Positions 7,392 to 15,518 of a stretch of 36,078 bases of DNA are shown here, one piece after another. Where the stretch lies: contig NZ_BBYJ01000047.1 in the NCBI RefSeq assembly GCF_001528665.1, forward strand, positions 1 through 36,078, given 5' to 3'. Position 1 is the stretch's first letter. Each line of letters begins with the position of its first letter. A model generated the notes under the pieces. That model was not told where the DNA came from. It was given only the letters and a program-made list of their open reading frames with translations, and did no database searches. The position numbers were made by a program, and so were the translations under genes. The stretch comes from Microtetraspora malaysiensis (GTDB lineage Bacteria; Actinomycetota; Actinomycetes; Streptosporangiales; Streptosporangiaceae).

Positions 7392-7931
7392 ATGAACTCC
7401 CAGTTCAACGACGTACCGAGCCACACCTGGCTCGGTCCCCCGATCGACGCCCGTTCTCTGTTCACTCCCGAACACGCCGCGCTGATGGCCACGTTGCGCG
7501 GCCTGGTGCCCGCCGATTGGGGCAGGGAAGCGGTGCCGGGTTGGACCGTGCGTGATCTCGCCGCCCACGTCCTGGGCGACTTCTACGGGCGCCTTGCCCG
7601 CGACCGCGACGGCCACCGGGAAGGCCCCGCATTCGCACCGGGCGAGACGCTGGAAGCGTTCATCCACCGCATCAACCAGGAATGGGTGGACGCCTTCGCC
7701 CGGGTGAGCCCGGCCGCGCTCACCGACACACTCGACCTCATCGGCGGGCAGATCGCCGGGTTCTTCGAGGCCACCAACCCCCACTCCCCCGGGTCGACTT
7801 CACCCGAGTGGCCGACTGGTCCCATCCCCAGCCCGTCTCACACGCCGTCGCCCAATCGGCCGAAGCGGACACCGAGCAGACCAAGACAGGGAGCCCGAAG
7901 CCGATGCCGTAGACCGTCTTCGAGCCTGTAG
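7392..7931 (+). pseudogene. Maleylpyruvate isomerase-like (mycothiol-dependent) protein, truncated and fused
   Basis: The first about 130 residues (LMATLRGLVPADWGREAVPG, then WTVRDLAAHVLGDFYGRLARD) match the N-terminal DinB-like four-helix domain of actinobacterial mycothiol-dependent maleylpyruvate isomerase proteins, with the histidine of AAHVLGD as a likely metal ligand. After about base 7785 the frame loses meaning (Pro/Ser/Arg-rich). Another frame there carries the tail of a pentapeptide-repeat gene (7786-7912). The gene therefore lost its 3' half at a recombination joint. It starts 22 bp after the NTPase-TPR gene. The truncated domain might still fold, but the enzyme is likely inactive. 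Confidence 0.65.
7786..7912 (+). pseudogene. 3' tail of a pentapeptide-repeat gene
   Basis: In the frame ending with TAG at 7912 the translation contains VDFTRVADWSHP followed by AVAQSAEAD. The intact repeat protein ends its repeats with VSDWSHPP (about 30210). The DNA after it shares GACTGGTCCCATCCCC and CCGTCGCCCAATCGGCCGAA in the same order with 30216-30311, with about 60 bp extra in the latter. This is the tail of a second, otherwise lost, relative of the gene at 28632. Confidence 0.65.
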
Positions 7932-8041
7932 TGGCTCGCGACCGCTGTTATGTGCAGGTCGGCCCCGATCACTCGCGGAAGGCGCACTCTCCCAAGTGAT
8001 GATCGCAAGAGTAAATCAAATATGCGTTCCCATCTTTTGAG

Positions 8042-9397
8042 CTAGATCGTCAGCTCCAGGAAGTCCCGTACGGCGGAGATCTGACGGTGTGCGTCGAGTT
8101 CGGCGCGGAGGTCCGCGAGCGTGCTGGTACCCCGGGCGGAGGTCACGCCCCCCATGTGGTCGACAACCTGATAGGCGACCTCCAGCGCGGCATCCACGTC
8201 GGCGAGTGCGAGATGAGCACTTGCCCGGCGCGCGAGATAGATCGCCGTGCCGCGTGCTTCCTTCTCGCTGTCGTACGGGTCCTCATGGGCGAGCGCCGCG
8301 TCAAAGTGATCCAGAGCGCGGCGCGGCTCTCCGAGGGCAAGGGCGCTGCTGGCTGCGACCTGATGCAGCTCTCCCGCCGTCAGCCAGTACATCGCCGGTG
8401 AGTCCTCTGCGGCCGGTACGGCCCGCTCGTAGGCAGTGAAAGCATCGTCGACGGCCCGGAAGGAGGCGGTGGCCTCTCCCGCCGTGGAATAGGCCCGAGC
8501 CCGCCGGGCGTGAAGCATGGCCACGACCCGCCATGATCTGACCTTCGGTGAGGCCCGTAGGCCGCCGTCGATGAGATCGAGAGCCCCCCGAGGGTCTCCG
8601 TTGGCGTAACGCAGGTTGGCCCAGAAAGCGAGCGTGCTCGCGCCGGTGGTCTCGTCACCCGCGCTCCCTGATGCACGAAGCGCTGCGACGAAGTGCCGCT
8701 CAGCGGCGGCAGTGTGGCCGGCGTCGTAGGCGCACCATCCGGCCAGCCGGGACGCTTCCGCCGCCGACGCATACAACCGGCGGCCCGTGGCCTCGCTGTA
8801 TGAAGCTTCCTTCAGGATGCGAGTGATCAGGCGAAGCTCAGCGGTCGCGGCATCATATGCCTGACCCGAGCCGACCTGATCGTCAAGGTGCCGGAGTGCA
8901 TCCAGACGCACATCAAAAAGGTCCGCGACATGTTCGCCGACGTGCCGCCCGGTCCCAGGAGCGGTCGTTGCCTGTGGCGCTGCGGCCCACTGGGACAGGG
9001 CAGCGGCGAGGGTGCCAGAGGCGGTGATCAGGAACCCGCGTCGATCCACTGGCCCTCCCACGTCCTCCAGCGCACTGACCGTACCCGCTGGAGTCCACGG
9101 AGATTCCAAAATCGTGCAATCGTCACGAAAGGTGAGAAGGAGCCAATGGGGCCAGCCCCGGTGGTAAATCTCCTCGGGATCGATGCCCAACAGGTCCGCT
9201 ATCGCGAGCTGCGCACTCATCTCGGGCACCATCGCGTGCGCCGTCCAGCGCGACACCTTCTCCTTCCGCGTGGCCATCGAGCCGTACCCCAGCGGACGAT
9301 GACGCTCAGCGACCCGCCGGAGGAAGCCTGTGGCGGTCCAGTGGTTCCGCGCGAGCACCGTGGCGAGCGGATGGCGGTCCACAACGAGGGCGTCCAT
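8042..9397 (-). CDS. XRE-family regulator with TPR domain
   Basis: 451 aa. The ATG at 9397 is chosen because GGAGGAG lies about six bases upstream. Residues 1-85 hold a divergent XRE-type HTH (LATVLARNHWTATGFLRRVA, then KVSRWTAHAMVP and AIADLLGIDPEEI). A linker with a DRRGF motif follows. Residues 190-450 are helical TPR-like repeats (for example AGWCAYDAGHTAAAERHFV and RRASAHLALADVDAALEVA). This architecture is frequent in actinomycetes, where the TPR half may bind a peptide or small ligand. It is divergent from the methyltransferase at 9649 with a 251-bp spacer that carries four phased CAAC motifs, so it probably regulates itself and the methyltransferase / sugar dehydrogenase group. Confidence 0.85.
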   Translation of the reverse strand: MDALVVDRHPLATVLARNHWTATGFLRRVAERHRPLGYGSMATRKEKVSRWTAHAMVPEMSAQLAIADLLGIDPEEIYHRGWPHWLLLTFRDDCTILESPWTPAGTVSALEDVGGPVDRRGFLITASGTLAAALSQWAAAPQATTAPGTGRHVGEHVADLFDVRLDALRHLDDQVGSGQAYDAATAELRLITRILKEASYSEATGRRLYASAAEASRLAGWCAYDAGHTAAAERHFVAALRASGSAGDETTGASTLAFWANLRYANGDPRGALDLIDGGLRASPKVRSWRVVAMLHARRARAYSTAGEATASFRAVDDAFTAYERAVPAAEDSPAMYWLTAGELHQVAASSALALGEPRRALDHFDAALAHEDPYDSEKEARGTAIYLARRASAHLALADVDAALEVAYQVVDHMGGVTSARGTSTLADLRAELDAHRQISAVRDFLELTI

Positions 9398-9472
9398 GAC
9401 TACTCCTCCGCCAAGAGCGTGTCTTCCAGTGTCCTTTTCTCTGGGGCCCCCTGATAGATCAGCCTGCCAGAA

Positions 9473-9509
9473 GGCAACGCAAGGCAACCATGAGACAACC
9501 CAAAGCAAC
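9473..9509. promoter_or_regulatory. Candidate operator: four helically phased CAAC repeats
   Basis: GGCAAC at 9473, GGCAAC at 9483, GACAAC at 9494 and AGCAAC at 9504 are spaced 10, 11 and 10 bases, one helical turn each. They lie in the divergent spacer between the XRE-TPR regulator and the methyltransferase. One-turn phasing suggests cooperative binding to one DNA face. The binding protein is inferred to be the adjacent regulator. Confidence 0.5.
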
Positions 9510-9648
9510 GCCTTTGATCTTCACCGGGCGAGGTGCCTGAGCTGTCCTTGGTGAGAGCCGGCCCGCTGCCCCCGTGGCGGGCCGGTTCCCTCCCCAAGAC
9601 CACGACCAGCGCGGACGCCCCGTTCGCCTTGAAGATCCGGAGGTCGCT

Positions 9649-10473
9649 TTGCCCCCGTCACCCGCCAGCGTGCGCTACCCCGATCCCGGCGCGATCTTCG
9701 CGTCTACCGCCGACGCCTACGTCCGATACCGGCCCGAACACCCCACGGCGCTGATCGAGTACGTCACCGACTTGGCCCGCCCCGGCGCCCACTACACCAA
9801 CGCCCCCATCCTGGACCTGGGCTGCGGCCCGGGCGTCATCGCCCTGCGCCTGGCCGAGCGCGCGCTCCCCGTCCTGGCCATCGACCCCAGCGAGGAGATG
9901 CTCGACGCGGGCCGCCGCCTGGCCACCGAGCGCGGCATCGATGACGTCGAATGGACGCTCGGTGACTCCGCCGACGTGGCCGGGCTGCCCGCCGTCCGAG
10001 GCGCCGTCATCGCCGACGCCTTCCACTACATGGACCGCGAGCAGACGCTCAACGACCTGGACACGATCATCCTGCCGGGCGGGTTCGTCGCCCTGGTGGT
10101 CAGCCATGTCATCGGCACCCCGAAAGCATGGTGGGAGCCGATCCTTGACCGGCTCCGTGACCGCTTTCTGGGGGAGCACCGGGCGGCCGGTGTGGGCGTG
10201 CCCTTCCACTACCTGACCGAGGACCACGAGACGGTGCTCCGCCGCTCCCCGTTCGCGCGCGTGCGGGTCCTGCGAGTCGATCAGCCTCTCGCCCTCACCC
10301 TGGATGAGGTGATCGGCATGCAGGCCACCTACGCGTTTTCTTCTCCGGCCGTGCTGGGAGAGCAGCGCGACGCCTACGAGCAGGCGTTGCGCAAGGCGTT
10401 GACCGTGCTGGAGCCGTCCGGCCGGTTCACGGCGACCGTGCAGGCCGCCGTGATCGTCGGCCAGCGCCCATGA
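9649..10473 (+). CDS. Class I SAM-dependent methyltransferase
   Basis: 274 aa from the TTG at 9649, chosen because GGAGG lies five bases upstream; a longer frame from 9574 has no such signal. Motif I is ILDLGCGPGVIALRLAE near residue 55, followed by VLAIDPSEEMLDAGRR (motif II acidic residue) and AVIADAFHYMDREQTLNDL (motifs III-IV); this is the Methyltransf_11/25 layout. It probably methylates a small molecule. The stop is eight bases from the convergent stop of the sugar dehydrogenase at 10482. With the flanking regulator and two dehydrogenases it may belong to a sugar or glycoconjugate tailoring set. Confidence 0.85.
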   Translation: MPPSPASVRYPDPGAIFASTADAYVRYRPEHPTALIEYVTDLARPGAHYTNAPILDLGCGPGVIALRLAERALPVLAIDPSEEMLDAGRRLATERGIDDVEWTLGDSADVAGLPAVRGAVIADAFHYMDREQTLNDLDTIILPGGFVALVVSHVIGTPKAWWEPILDRLRDRFLGEHRAAGVGVPFHYLTEDHETVLRRSPFARVRVLRVDQPLALTLDEVIGMQATYAFSSPAVLGEQRDAYEQALRKALTVLEPSGRFTATVQAAVIVGQRP

Positions 10474-10481
10474 CGAGCTGG

Positions 10482-11792
10482 CTACCCCCGGCCGAGCCGG
10501 TGGACCGTCCACCCGGATTCGGTCCACCAACCGCCATGCAGCGCGTTACGGGCGTCGATCACCACTGGCCGGGCCACCACTTCACCGACCCTCTGCGGGT
10601 GAAGCGCCCGGAACTCCGGCCAGGCAGTCATGACCAGCAGCACGTCAGCGGCCTCGGCCGCGTCCAGAGGATCGACGGCGTAGCCGAGTTCGGGGTGAGC
10701 CGCCCGGGCGGTCTCGACCGCCATCGGATCGTGAACGGTGACAAGCGAGCCCTGCGCGTGCAGGCGAATCGCCACGTCCAGGGCCGGCGAGTCGCGGATG
10801 TCGTCGGTGCCGACCTTGAAGGCCGCACCCCAGACGCCGATGCGCTTGCCCGACAGGTCGCCGCCGCATGCCTTCGTCGTCATGCTCACCACGCGGTCAC
10901 GACGTCCGGCGTTCACCCGGTCGACGACGGCCAGCAGGTCTACCGCTTCGTCCACGCCCAGATCACGGGCACGGGCGGCGAACGCGCGGCCGTCCTTGGG
11001 CAGGCAGCCGCCGCCGTACCCGAGTCCGGCGTCCAGGAAGGCCCGACCGATCCGCGGGTCCGACCCGATCGCGTCGGCCAACAGGGCCACGTCGCCGCCA
11101 GCGATCTCGCACATGTCCGCCATCGTGTTGATGAACGAGATCTTCATTGCGAGGAAGGCGTTCGCCGCGCCCTTGACGAGTTCGCACGTCGCCGGGTCCG
11201 TAACGACCAGGGGGACACCCGCATCGGTGATCGGCTTGTACGCCTCCCGGATCAGCCGCTCGGCCTCCGCCGAGGTGACCCCGATGACGATGCGGTCCGG
11301 GCGGAGCGTGTCCTGTACGGCGTGCCCCTCCCGAAGGAACTCGGGATTCCAGGCGACCTCCACCGCGTCCCCGGCCGGGGCCAGCTCGCGAACCAGTTCC
11401 GCCACCGCCGCAGTGGTGCCCACCGACACCGTGCTCTTGCCGACAATCACACACGGCTGGTGCAGGTGCGGGGCCAACGCGGAGACGGCCGCGTAGATCT
11501 GAGACAGGTCATAGTCCCCTCTCTCAGTCCCCGGCGTGGCCACGCCGAGGAAATGCATGTCGCCGAACGCTCCCGCTTCGGCGAAGTCCGTCGTGAACCG
11601 CAGGCGTCCACTGGCCACGTGCCGCGAGAGCATCTCGTCCAGCTCGGGCTCATGAAACCACGCCCGACCCTCCGCCAATACGGCGATCTTCTCCGGGTCG
11701 ACATCGACCCCCACCACGTCGTGGCCGATCTCCGCCATCGACGCCGCATGGGTGGCGCCCAGGTGGCCACACCCGATCATCGTCATCCGCAT
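10482..11792 (-). CDS. UDP-glucose/GDP-mannose 6-dehydrogenase family protein
   Basis: 436 aa, full length. The N-terminal Rossmann motif is MIGCGHLG and VVGVDVD gives the NAD-binding acidic residue. Conserved KSTVSVGTT and NPEFLREG follow, then the catalytic-domain run LVKGAANAFLAMKISFIN (lysine and asparagine of the active site), the nucleophilic cysteine in GYGGGCLPKD and the C-terminal UDP-binding Rossmann fold (GVWGAAFKVGTDDIRDSPAL). Such enzymes oxidise a nucleotide sugar C6 alcohol to the uronic acid with two NAD+. The start has AAGGA about ten bases upstream. It is head-to-head with a paralogue starting 29 bp away; the substrate is not defined by the sequence. Confidence 0.9.
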   Translation of the reverse strand: MRMTMIGCGHLGATHAASMAEIGHDVVGVDVDPEKIAVLAEGRAWFHEPELDEMLSRHVASGRLRFTTDFAEAGAFGDMHFLGVATPGTERGDYDLSQIYAAVSALAPHLHQPCVIVGKSTVSVGTTAAVAELVRELAPAGDAVEVAWNPEFLREGHAVQDTLRPDRIVIGVTSAEAERLIREAYKPITDAGVPLVVTDPATCELVKGAANAFLAMKISFINTMADMCEIAGGDVALLADAIGSDPRIGRAFLDAGLGYGGGCLPKDGRAFAARARDLGVDEAVDLLAVVDRVNAGRRDRVVSMTTKACGGDLSGKRIGVWGAAFKVGTDDIRDSPALDVAIRLHAQGSLVTVHDPMAVETARAAHPELGYAVDPLDAAEAADVLLVMTAWPEFRALHPQRVGEVVARPVVIDARNALHGGWWTESGWTVHRLGRG

Positions 11793-11821
11793 GCTCTGAG
11801 CGTCCTTCCTTTGGAGGCACA

Positions 11822-13140
11822 GTGAAGCTCACCGTCATCGGCTGCGGCCGTCTCGGCATCCCCTACGCCGCCGGCATGGCAATTGCCGGCAACGACGTCC
11901 TCGGCCTGGACGTCGTCCCCGCCGTAGTGCGCACCCTGACCGAGGGGCGCTCCCCGTTCGCCGAGCCAGGCTTGGCCGAGGCTATCGCCAACCACGGCAA
12001 GGCGGGCACCCCCCGATTCACCGGCTCATACGACGACGCCGCCGCGCACGCCGACCTGCACGTGCTCTGCGTTGGCACGCCACAGCGGAACGACGGCCTG
12101 GCCGCCAACCTGAGCGACCTGGAGACCGCCGTTCACGAGCTGGCGCTGCGCCTACGGCGTGACGCGCTGCTCGTGGTGAAGTCCTCCGTCCCGGTCGGCA
12201 CGACACAGAAGATGGCCGACATCGCCCGCTCGGCAGCCCCCAGCCACGTCCGCGTGACGGTCGCCTGTTCGCCCGACTTCCTTCGCGAGGGAACATCGCT
12301 CCAGGACGTTGCTCGGCCTTCCCGAATCGTCGTCGGGCTTGCGCCCGGAGGCGAGCACGCCGAGGCCATCCTGCGCGAGGCGTGGGCGGCCCAGATAGAG
12401 GCAGGCACCCCCATGTTCGTCACGGACCTGGCCACGGCGGAGATGTGCAAGACCGCCGCGAACGCCTCCCTCGCCACGAAGATCTCTTTCGTCAATGCGC
12501 TCGCCGCGCTGTGCGAGGCTGGCGGCGGCGACGTGACGGAACTGTCGCGCGCCCTGGCCCTCGATCCGCGGATCGGCCGGGACTTCCTCCAAGCCGGAAT
12601 CGGATGGGGCGGGTCCTGCCTCCCCAAAGACCTGCGCAGCATCATTGCCCAGGCCGAGGACGCCGGCGTCCTCGAGGACATGCGGCTACTCGCACAAGTC
12701 GACGAGGTCAACCGCCGACGCCAGCGGCGCGCGGTCGACCTGGCGCGCAAGACGTGCGGCGGCGACCTGTCCGGCAAGCGCGTCGGCGTCTGGGGGCTGG
12801 CGTTCAAGCCCGGAGTTGATGACCTGCGAGACTCCCCAGCTCTCGCGGTCGCCCTCGCCGTTCAACAGGAGGGGGACACGTCGTCGCCTACGACCCGGCG
12901 GCGACCGGACCGGCCCGCGCAGCGCATCCTGAGCTCGACTACGCCGACGACGCGGCCGGAGCGGTCGACGGTTCGGACGTCCTGCTGCACCTGACTCCAT
13001 GGCCGGAGTTCACCCACGCCGAGCCCGACAAACTCGCCAGGATCGCGGCCGTTCGCATCGTGATCGACGGATCTGCCGCGCTCAACGCCATGCGCTGGCT
13101 CCGCGCTGGCTGGCATTACCTGGCGCTCGACCGAGGCTGA
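11822..13140 (+). pseudogene. Second UDP-sugar 6-dehydrogenase, frameshifted near the C-terminus
   Basis: GTG start with GGAGG a few bases upstream. It carries the same family motifs as its divergent neighbour: VIGCGRLG, VVKSSVPVGTT, SPDFLREG, MCKTAANASLATKISFVN and the catalytic cysteine in GWGGSCLPKD. The frame runs to LAVALAVQQEG, then breaks at a run of five G (12871-12875). One more G restores GHVVAYDPAATGPARAAHPE through VLLHLTPWPEF to a TGA at 13140 with no further defect. As written the product is 390 aa with a wrong C-terminus (stop at 12994); repaired it would be about 439 aa. The UDP-binding domain is damaged, so activity is doubtful unless the frameshift is an assembly error or is bypassed. 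Confidence 0.85.
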
Positions 13141-13273
13141 TCGAGGGCTGCCCCGATTCGCCCAGATTTGGCCTCCCTGCCGATAACAGCTCAGCAAGCC
13201 GTACCTTTCAGACGCCACAGCGGCGGGCATCCTCGGCCACAGTAGGGGCAAGCGAGCACGGTGGGAGGGCGAG

Positions 13274-13969
13274 ATGCAGCAGTACGGTGAGCACCCGACG
13301 AGCCCACGCGGCCGCCATCCCTACGGTGGAGCCGCTGGCCAGCCCGGGCCGCACAACCTCGCCCCGCCCCTCGGCCCGAACCAGCCCGTTGACGAGGTGG
13401 CCACCGACGAGTTCGCGCGCATCGCCAGCACCCCACGCCCACCCATCACCGCCGCCCGCTGGCGCCTGCCGCACGAGGTGCGCGACCGACTGACCAAACC
13501 CGCACTCGTCCTCGGCTTCCTCGCCTGCACGACCGCGGGCATCGGCCTCGCCAACGCCCGCCCTGCGCCGCCCGCGCACCAGGGCGCGGCCGCAGCCAGC
13601 CCCGCCCCCAGACTTGCCGAGGCCCGACCCCGCATCCTGCCGCCGACCGCCAAGCACTCCCCTGCCGCCGTCGCTCCGTCGCCGGCGAGGACCCCCAAGC
13701 CGAAACCCCGGGCAGCCGAGCCGCCAGCGGCCCGCCCGCTCGCCAAGCCCGTAATACTGGCCGAGCCACAGACGAGACGGACGACGCTAGAGTCCGCCCC
13801 TCACCGGGAGGCACACACCCCGCGGCCGCGCCCGACCGAGCACAGTCGCCGCAAGCCGCCCACATCTCGGGGCCTTCCGCCCGGTCCGGCATGGCTCCAC
13901 GACCCCGACCCCTGCAGCGGGTTCCAGCCCTTCCAACAGCCCACCTGCCACGCATTCCTTGGCCAGTGA
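13274..13969 (+). CDS. Single-pass membrane protein with Pro-rich exterior, unknown function
   Basis: 231 aa; GGGAGGG lies four bases before the ATG. Residues 1-75 are hydrophilic. A hydrophobic segment (about 77-92, ALVLGFLACTTAGIGLA) is followed by a long Pro/Ala/Arg/Lys-rich stretch and a compact C-terminal tail with two cysteines (DPDPCSGFQPFQQPTCHAF). Such tails after an extended Pro-rich stalk suggest an exported domain that spans the wall, but no known domain is seen. It begins 133 bp after the dehydrogenase end. Confidence 0.6.
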   Translation: MQQYGEHPTSPRGRHPYGGAAGQPGPHNLAPPLGPNQPVDEVATDEFARIASTPRPPITAARWRLPHEVRDRLTKPALVLGFLACTTAGIGLANARPAPPAHQGAAAASPAPRLAEARPRILPPTAKHSPAAVAPSPARTPKPKPRAAEPPAARPLAKPVILAEPQTRRTTLESAPHREAHTPRPRPTEHSRRKPPTSRGLPPGPAWLHDPDPCSGFQPFQQPTCHAFLGQ

Positions 13970-14007
13970 CGGGCCCACGCTCGGACTAATCCGCCGAATA
14001 CCGCCGT

Positions 14008-14406
14008 GTGGCCCGCGTCGACCGCTGCACCCGGCTACGGTCGGCCCTCGTGATCCCGGACGAGTGCCCGCACGAGGTCGCAGTGCCACTGGTCGACGAT
14101 GGGCCGACCGGGGGCCGGTCCGTCGTCTGCCTATGCGGTGCCCGATGGAAGCGCCGGGCCGACATGCCTCATGCGGTCGCGCTGCGCCTCGATGCCCGTC
14201 TCAGCGCCGAAGCATGGACACCGAGCGGGGCAACCGGCCCGGAGTACCCTAAAGGCGCACATGACCACGAGGCAGGGAGGCAACCGTGTCAGCTCAGCCC
14301 ATCGAGCCCCACGGCGCCGGGGCCGGCCACGATCCCGACGAGATCCTCTCCCGTCTACCCGAGCGCTACCGCGCCCGTTTCCTCGCCGACTACCGGGAAG
14401 CGATGA
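14008..14406 (+). CDS. Small Cys/His-containing protein, unknown function
   Basis: GTG start, 132 aa as read. The first 85 residues look genuine (ALVIPDECPHEVAVPL, then SVVCLCGARWKRR). The C-P-H and C-L-C-G pair could bind zinc. The last third is Ser/Pro-rich and overlaps the next gene by 121 bp in another frame, so the true protein may be shorter or the frame may have been altered by mutation. A later GTG start at 14050 is also possible. It lies upstream of the toxin-antitoxin pair. Confidence 0.4.
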   Translation: MARVDRCTRLRSALVIPDECPHEVAVPLVDDGPTGGRSVVCLCGARWKRRADMPHAVALRLDARLSAEAWTPSGATGPEYPKGAHDHEAGRQPCQLSPSSPTAPGPATIPTRSSPVYPSATAPVSSPTTGKR

Positions 14407-14609
14407 TCGCGGCGGCTCACGAGACGTGGCGATGGAAGCACCTCGCCGAGGTGCTCAACCTCTGGCACCTGCGCTCGCTGACCTACTCCCAGCCCGGCTA
14501 CGACCAGGCCCGCGCCGATGTCGCGGCCGGTCTGCCCGGCACCCCCGCCGAGGATGTCATTCCCGGATGGGCCGAGCTGGTCGCCGAGCGCACGAGCCGC
14601 AGCGCGTGA
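14286..14609 (+). CDS. DUF6247-like antitoxin of a type II toxin-antitoxin pair
   Basis: 107 aa, GTG start after a GGGAGGCAACC stretch. Contains DPDEILSRLPERYRARFLAD and then AAHETWRWKHLAEVLNLWHL, the helical pattern I associate with DUF6247 proteins of actinomycetes, which are found before RelE-like toxins. The last codons overlap the toxin start by four bases (GTGA), a sign of translational coupling. The expected role is to bind and neutralise the toxin and to repress the operon. The C-terminal residues (AELVAERTSRSA) recur as a fragment at 21661-21702, evidence of a second copy of this locus. Confidence 0.7.
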   Translation: MSAQPIEPHGAGAGHDPDEILSRLPERYRARFLADYREAMIAAAHETWRWKHLAEVLNLWHLRSLTYSQPGYDQARADVAAGLPGTPAEDVIPGWAELVAERTSRSA

Positions 14610-14851
14610 ACTACGCGGTCAACTTCCACGCGTCGGCTTCCTCACAGATTCCGGGGCTTCCCGCTGAGGCATTTCGCGCCCTGGTCGACGAACTACTCAT
14701 CGTCGGCGCCGACCCCCACCACCGCGGCTTCCCCGATCCCGACGATCCCAGATACCGCGAGCAGGTGTTCGGCGCGGTCGGCCTGGTCTCCTACCTGATC
14801 GACGATGCCGCCAAGGTCGTGCATGTGTACGCGATCACCTGGGCAGGCTGA
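14606..14851 (+). CDS. RelE/ParE-like toxin
   Basis: 81 aa, GTG start overlapping the antitoxin stop. It has the compact RelE fold pattern: an opening strand (NYAVNFHASASSQ), two helices (LPAEAFRALVDELLIV), a HHRG turn, then DPRYREQVFGAVGLVSYLID and a last strand AAKVVHVYAITWAG. RelE-family toxins cut mRNA on the ribosome and ParE relatives inhibit gyrase; the sequence does not tell which. It would give post-segregational killing of plasmid-free cells. A truncated paralogue sits at 21700-21903. Confidence 0.75.
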   Translation: MNYAVNFHASASSQIPGLPAEAFRALVDELLIVGADPHHRGFPDPDDPRYREQVFGAVGLVSYLIDDAAKVVHVYAITWAG

Positions 14852-14869
14852 CCGCCGCACTCCGCAGGG

Positions 14870-15127
14870 CTACGCCTGGCCACCCTCGCCCGCGGGTAGC
14901 CCATCATCTGCGGACTCTTTGACGAACGTGCCCCGCCCCTGCACCGACTCAATGAGCCCCGCATCCCGGAGAAGGCGCAGCGTCTGGCCGCCGACTACAT
15001 CGAAGCTCTCGCCCGGCCGGTCCCTGTTTGGTCGCCGGTCCCTGGCCTCTGGCACGTCCAGCCGTACACCGCCCACCGGGCCGCGCTTCCCGACCCCAAC
15101 TGACGCCCTGGCCTCGGGGCGAATCAC
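14870..15127 (-). pseudogene. GntR-type winged-helix remnant
   Basis: The second half of this 85-codon frame reads GQTLRLLRDAGLIESVQGRGTFV, the characteristic end of a GntR winged helix (recognition helix plus GxGTFV wing). The preceding 40 residues do not look like the rest of that domain, and no effector domain follows. It is therefore probably a degraded or partly frameshifted GntR regulator, or the stub of a small one. It is convergent with the toxin gene. Confidence 0.45.
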
Positions 15128-15191
15128 CGCCTCGTCTTAGGGGCCGGGGTCACCACCCGGCTGCGCGGAGTGTTTGCACGTGGCCGTGAGG

Positions 15192-15210
15192 CGCCGTACC
15201 CAGTACGGCG
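15192..15210. terminator. Perfect 8-bp stem-loop
   Basis: CGCCGTAC, loop CCA, GTACGGCG, followed on the plus strand by TTCCTTCT. It lies between the GntR remnant and the RHH gene. It could end minus- or plus-strand transcription or lie in the RHH leader. No long T-run is present. Confidence 0.4.
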
Positions 15211-15302
15211 TTCCTTCTACATCTCGCGGAAGTCAAAAGTTCTTCGGCGACACGCCGCGTAACTGAATGCATAGATCTTGCAAATACGCCATGATCTCCT
15301 CC

Positions 15303-15518
15303 ATGGCTGGGAAACCAGGGAGACGCAAGCGGTCACAGGGGACCGGCGGCACAGTGCCGCTGCAAACCAAGGTTCCCGCTCACGTCAAGGAGCGGTACGA
15401 GCGGCTCGCGGCTCTGCGCCAGATCTCGCTCAGCATGCTGTTTGAAGAACTGATCGATGAGCTCGACCCGCACATCACGGGACCGCAGAAGGAGACCGCT
15501 CTAGAGATGACCGCATAA
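15303..15518 (+). CDS. Ribbon-helix-helix (CopG/Arc-like) DNA-binding protein
   Basis: 71 aa from the ATG at 15303; ATG codons at 15267 and 15291 would add 12 or 4 residues and none has a clear ribosome-binding site. A basic N-terminus (KPGRRKRSQG) leads to VPLQTKVPAHVKERYERLAA then ISLSMLFEELIDEL, the strand-helix-helix pattern of RHH repressors. Small RHH proteins on plasmids control copy number, partition or toxin genes. Placement directly before a hairpin-rich stretch and the putative replication gene suggests copy-number or rep control. Confidence 0.7.
   Translation: MAGKPGRRKRSQGTGGTVPLQTKVPAHVKERYERLAALRQISLSMLFEELIDELDPHITGPQKETALEMTA

Noticed and set aside
4913-7492. 859-codon open frame on the minus strand
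   Set aside because: Shadow of the TPR-repeat gene: high-GC third positions keep the opposite strand open and the translation only mirrors the repeats.
11822-12994. 390-aa dehydrogenase as a natural short form
   Set aside because: The last 35 residues are Ser/Thr/Arg-rich nonsense, while the other frame continues the family's C-terminal domain without defect.
14099-14851. 250-codon ORF ending with the toxin residues
   Set aside because: It enters the toxin frame from Arg-rich nonsense over the antitoxin; the GTG at 14606 coupled to the antitoxin stop is the better start.
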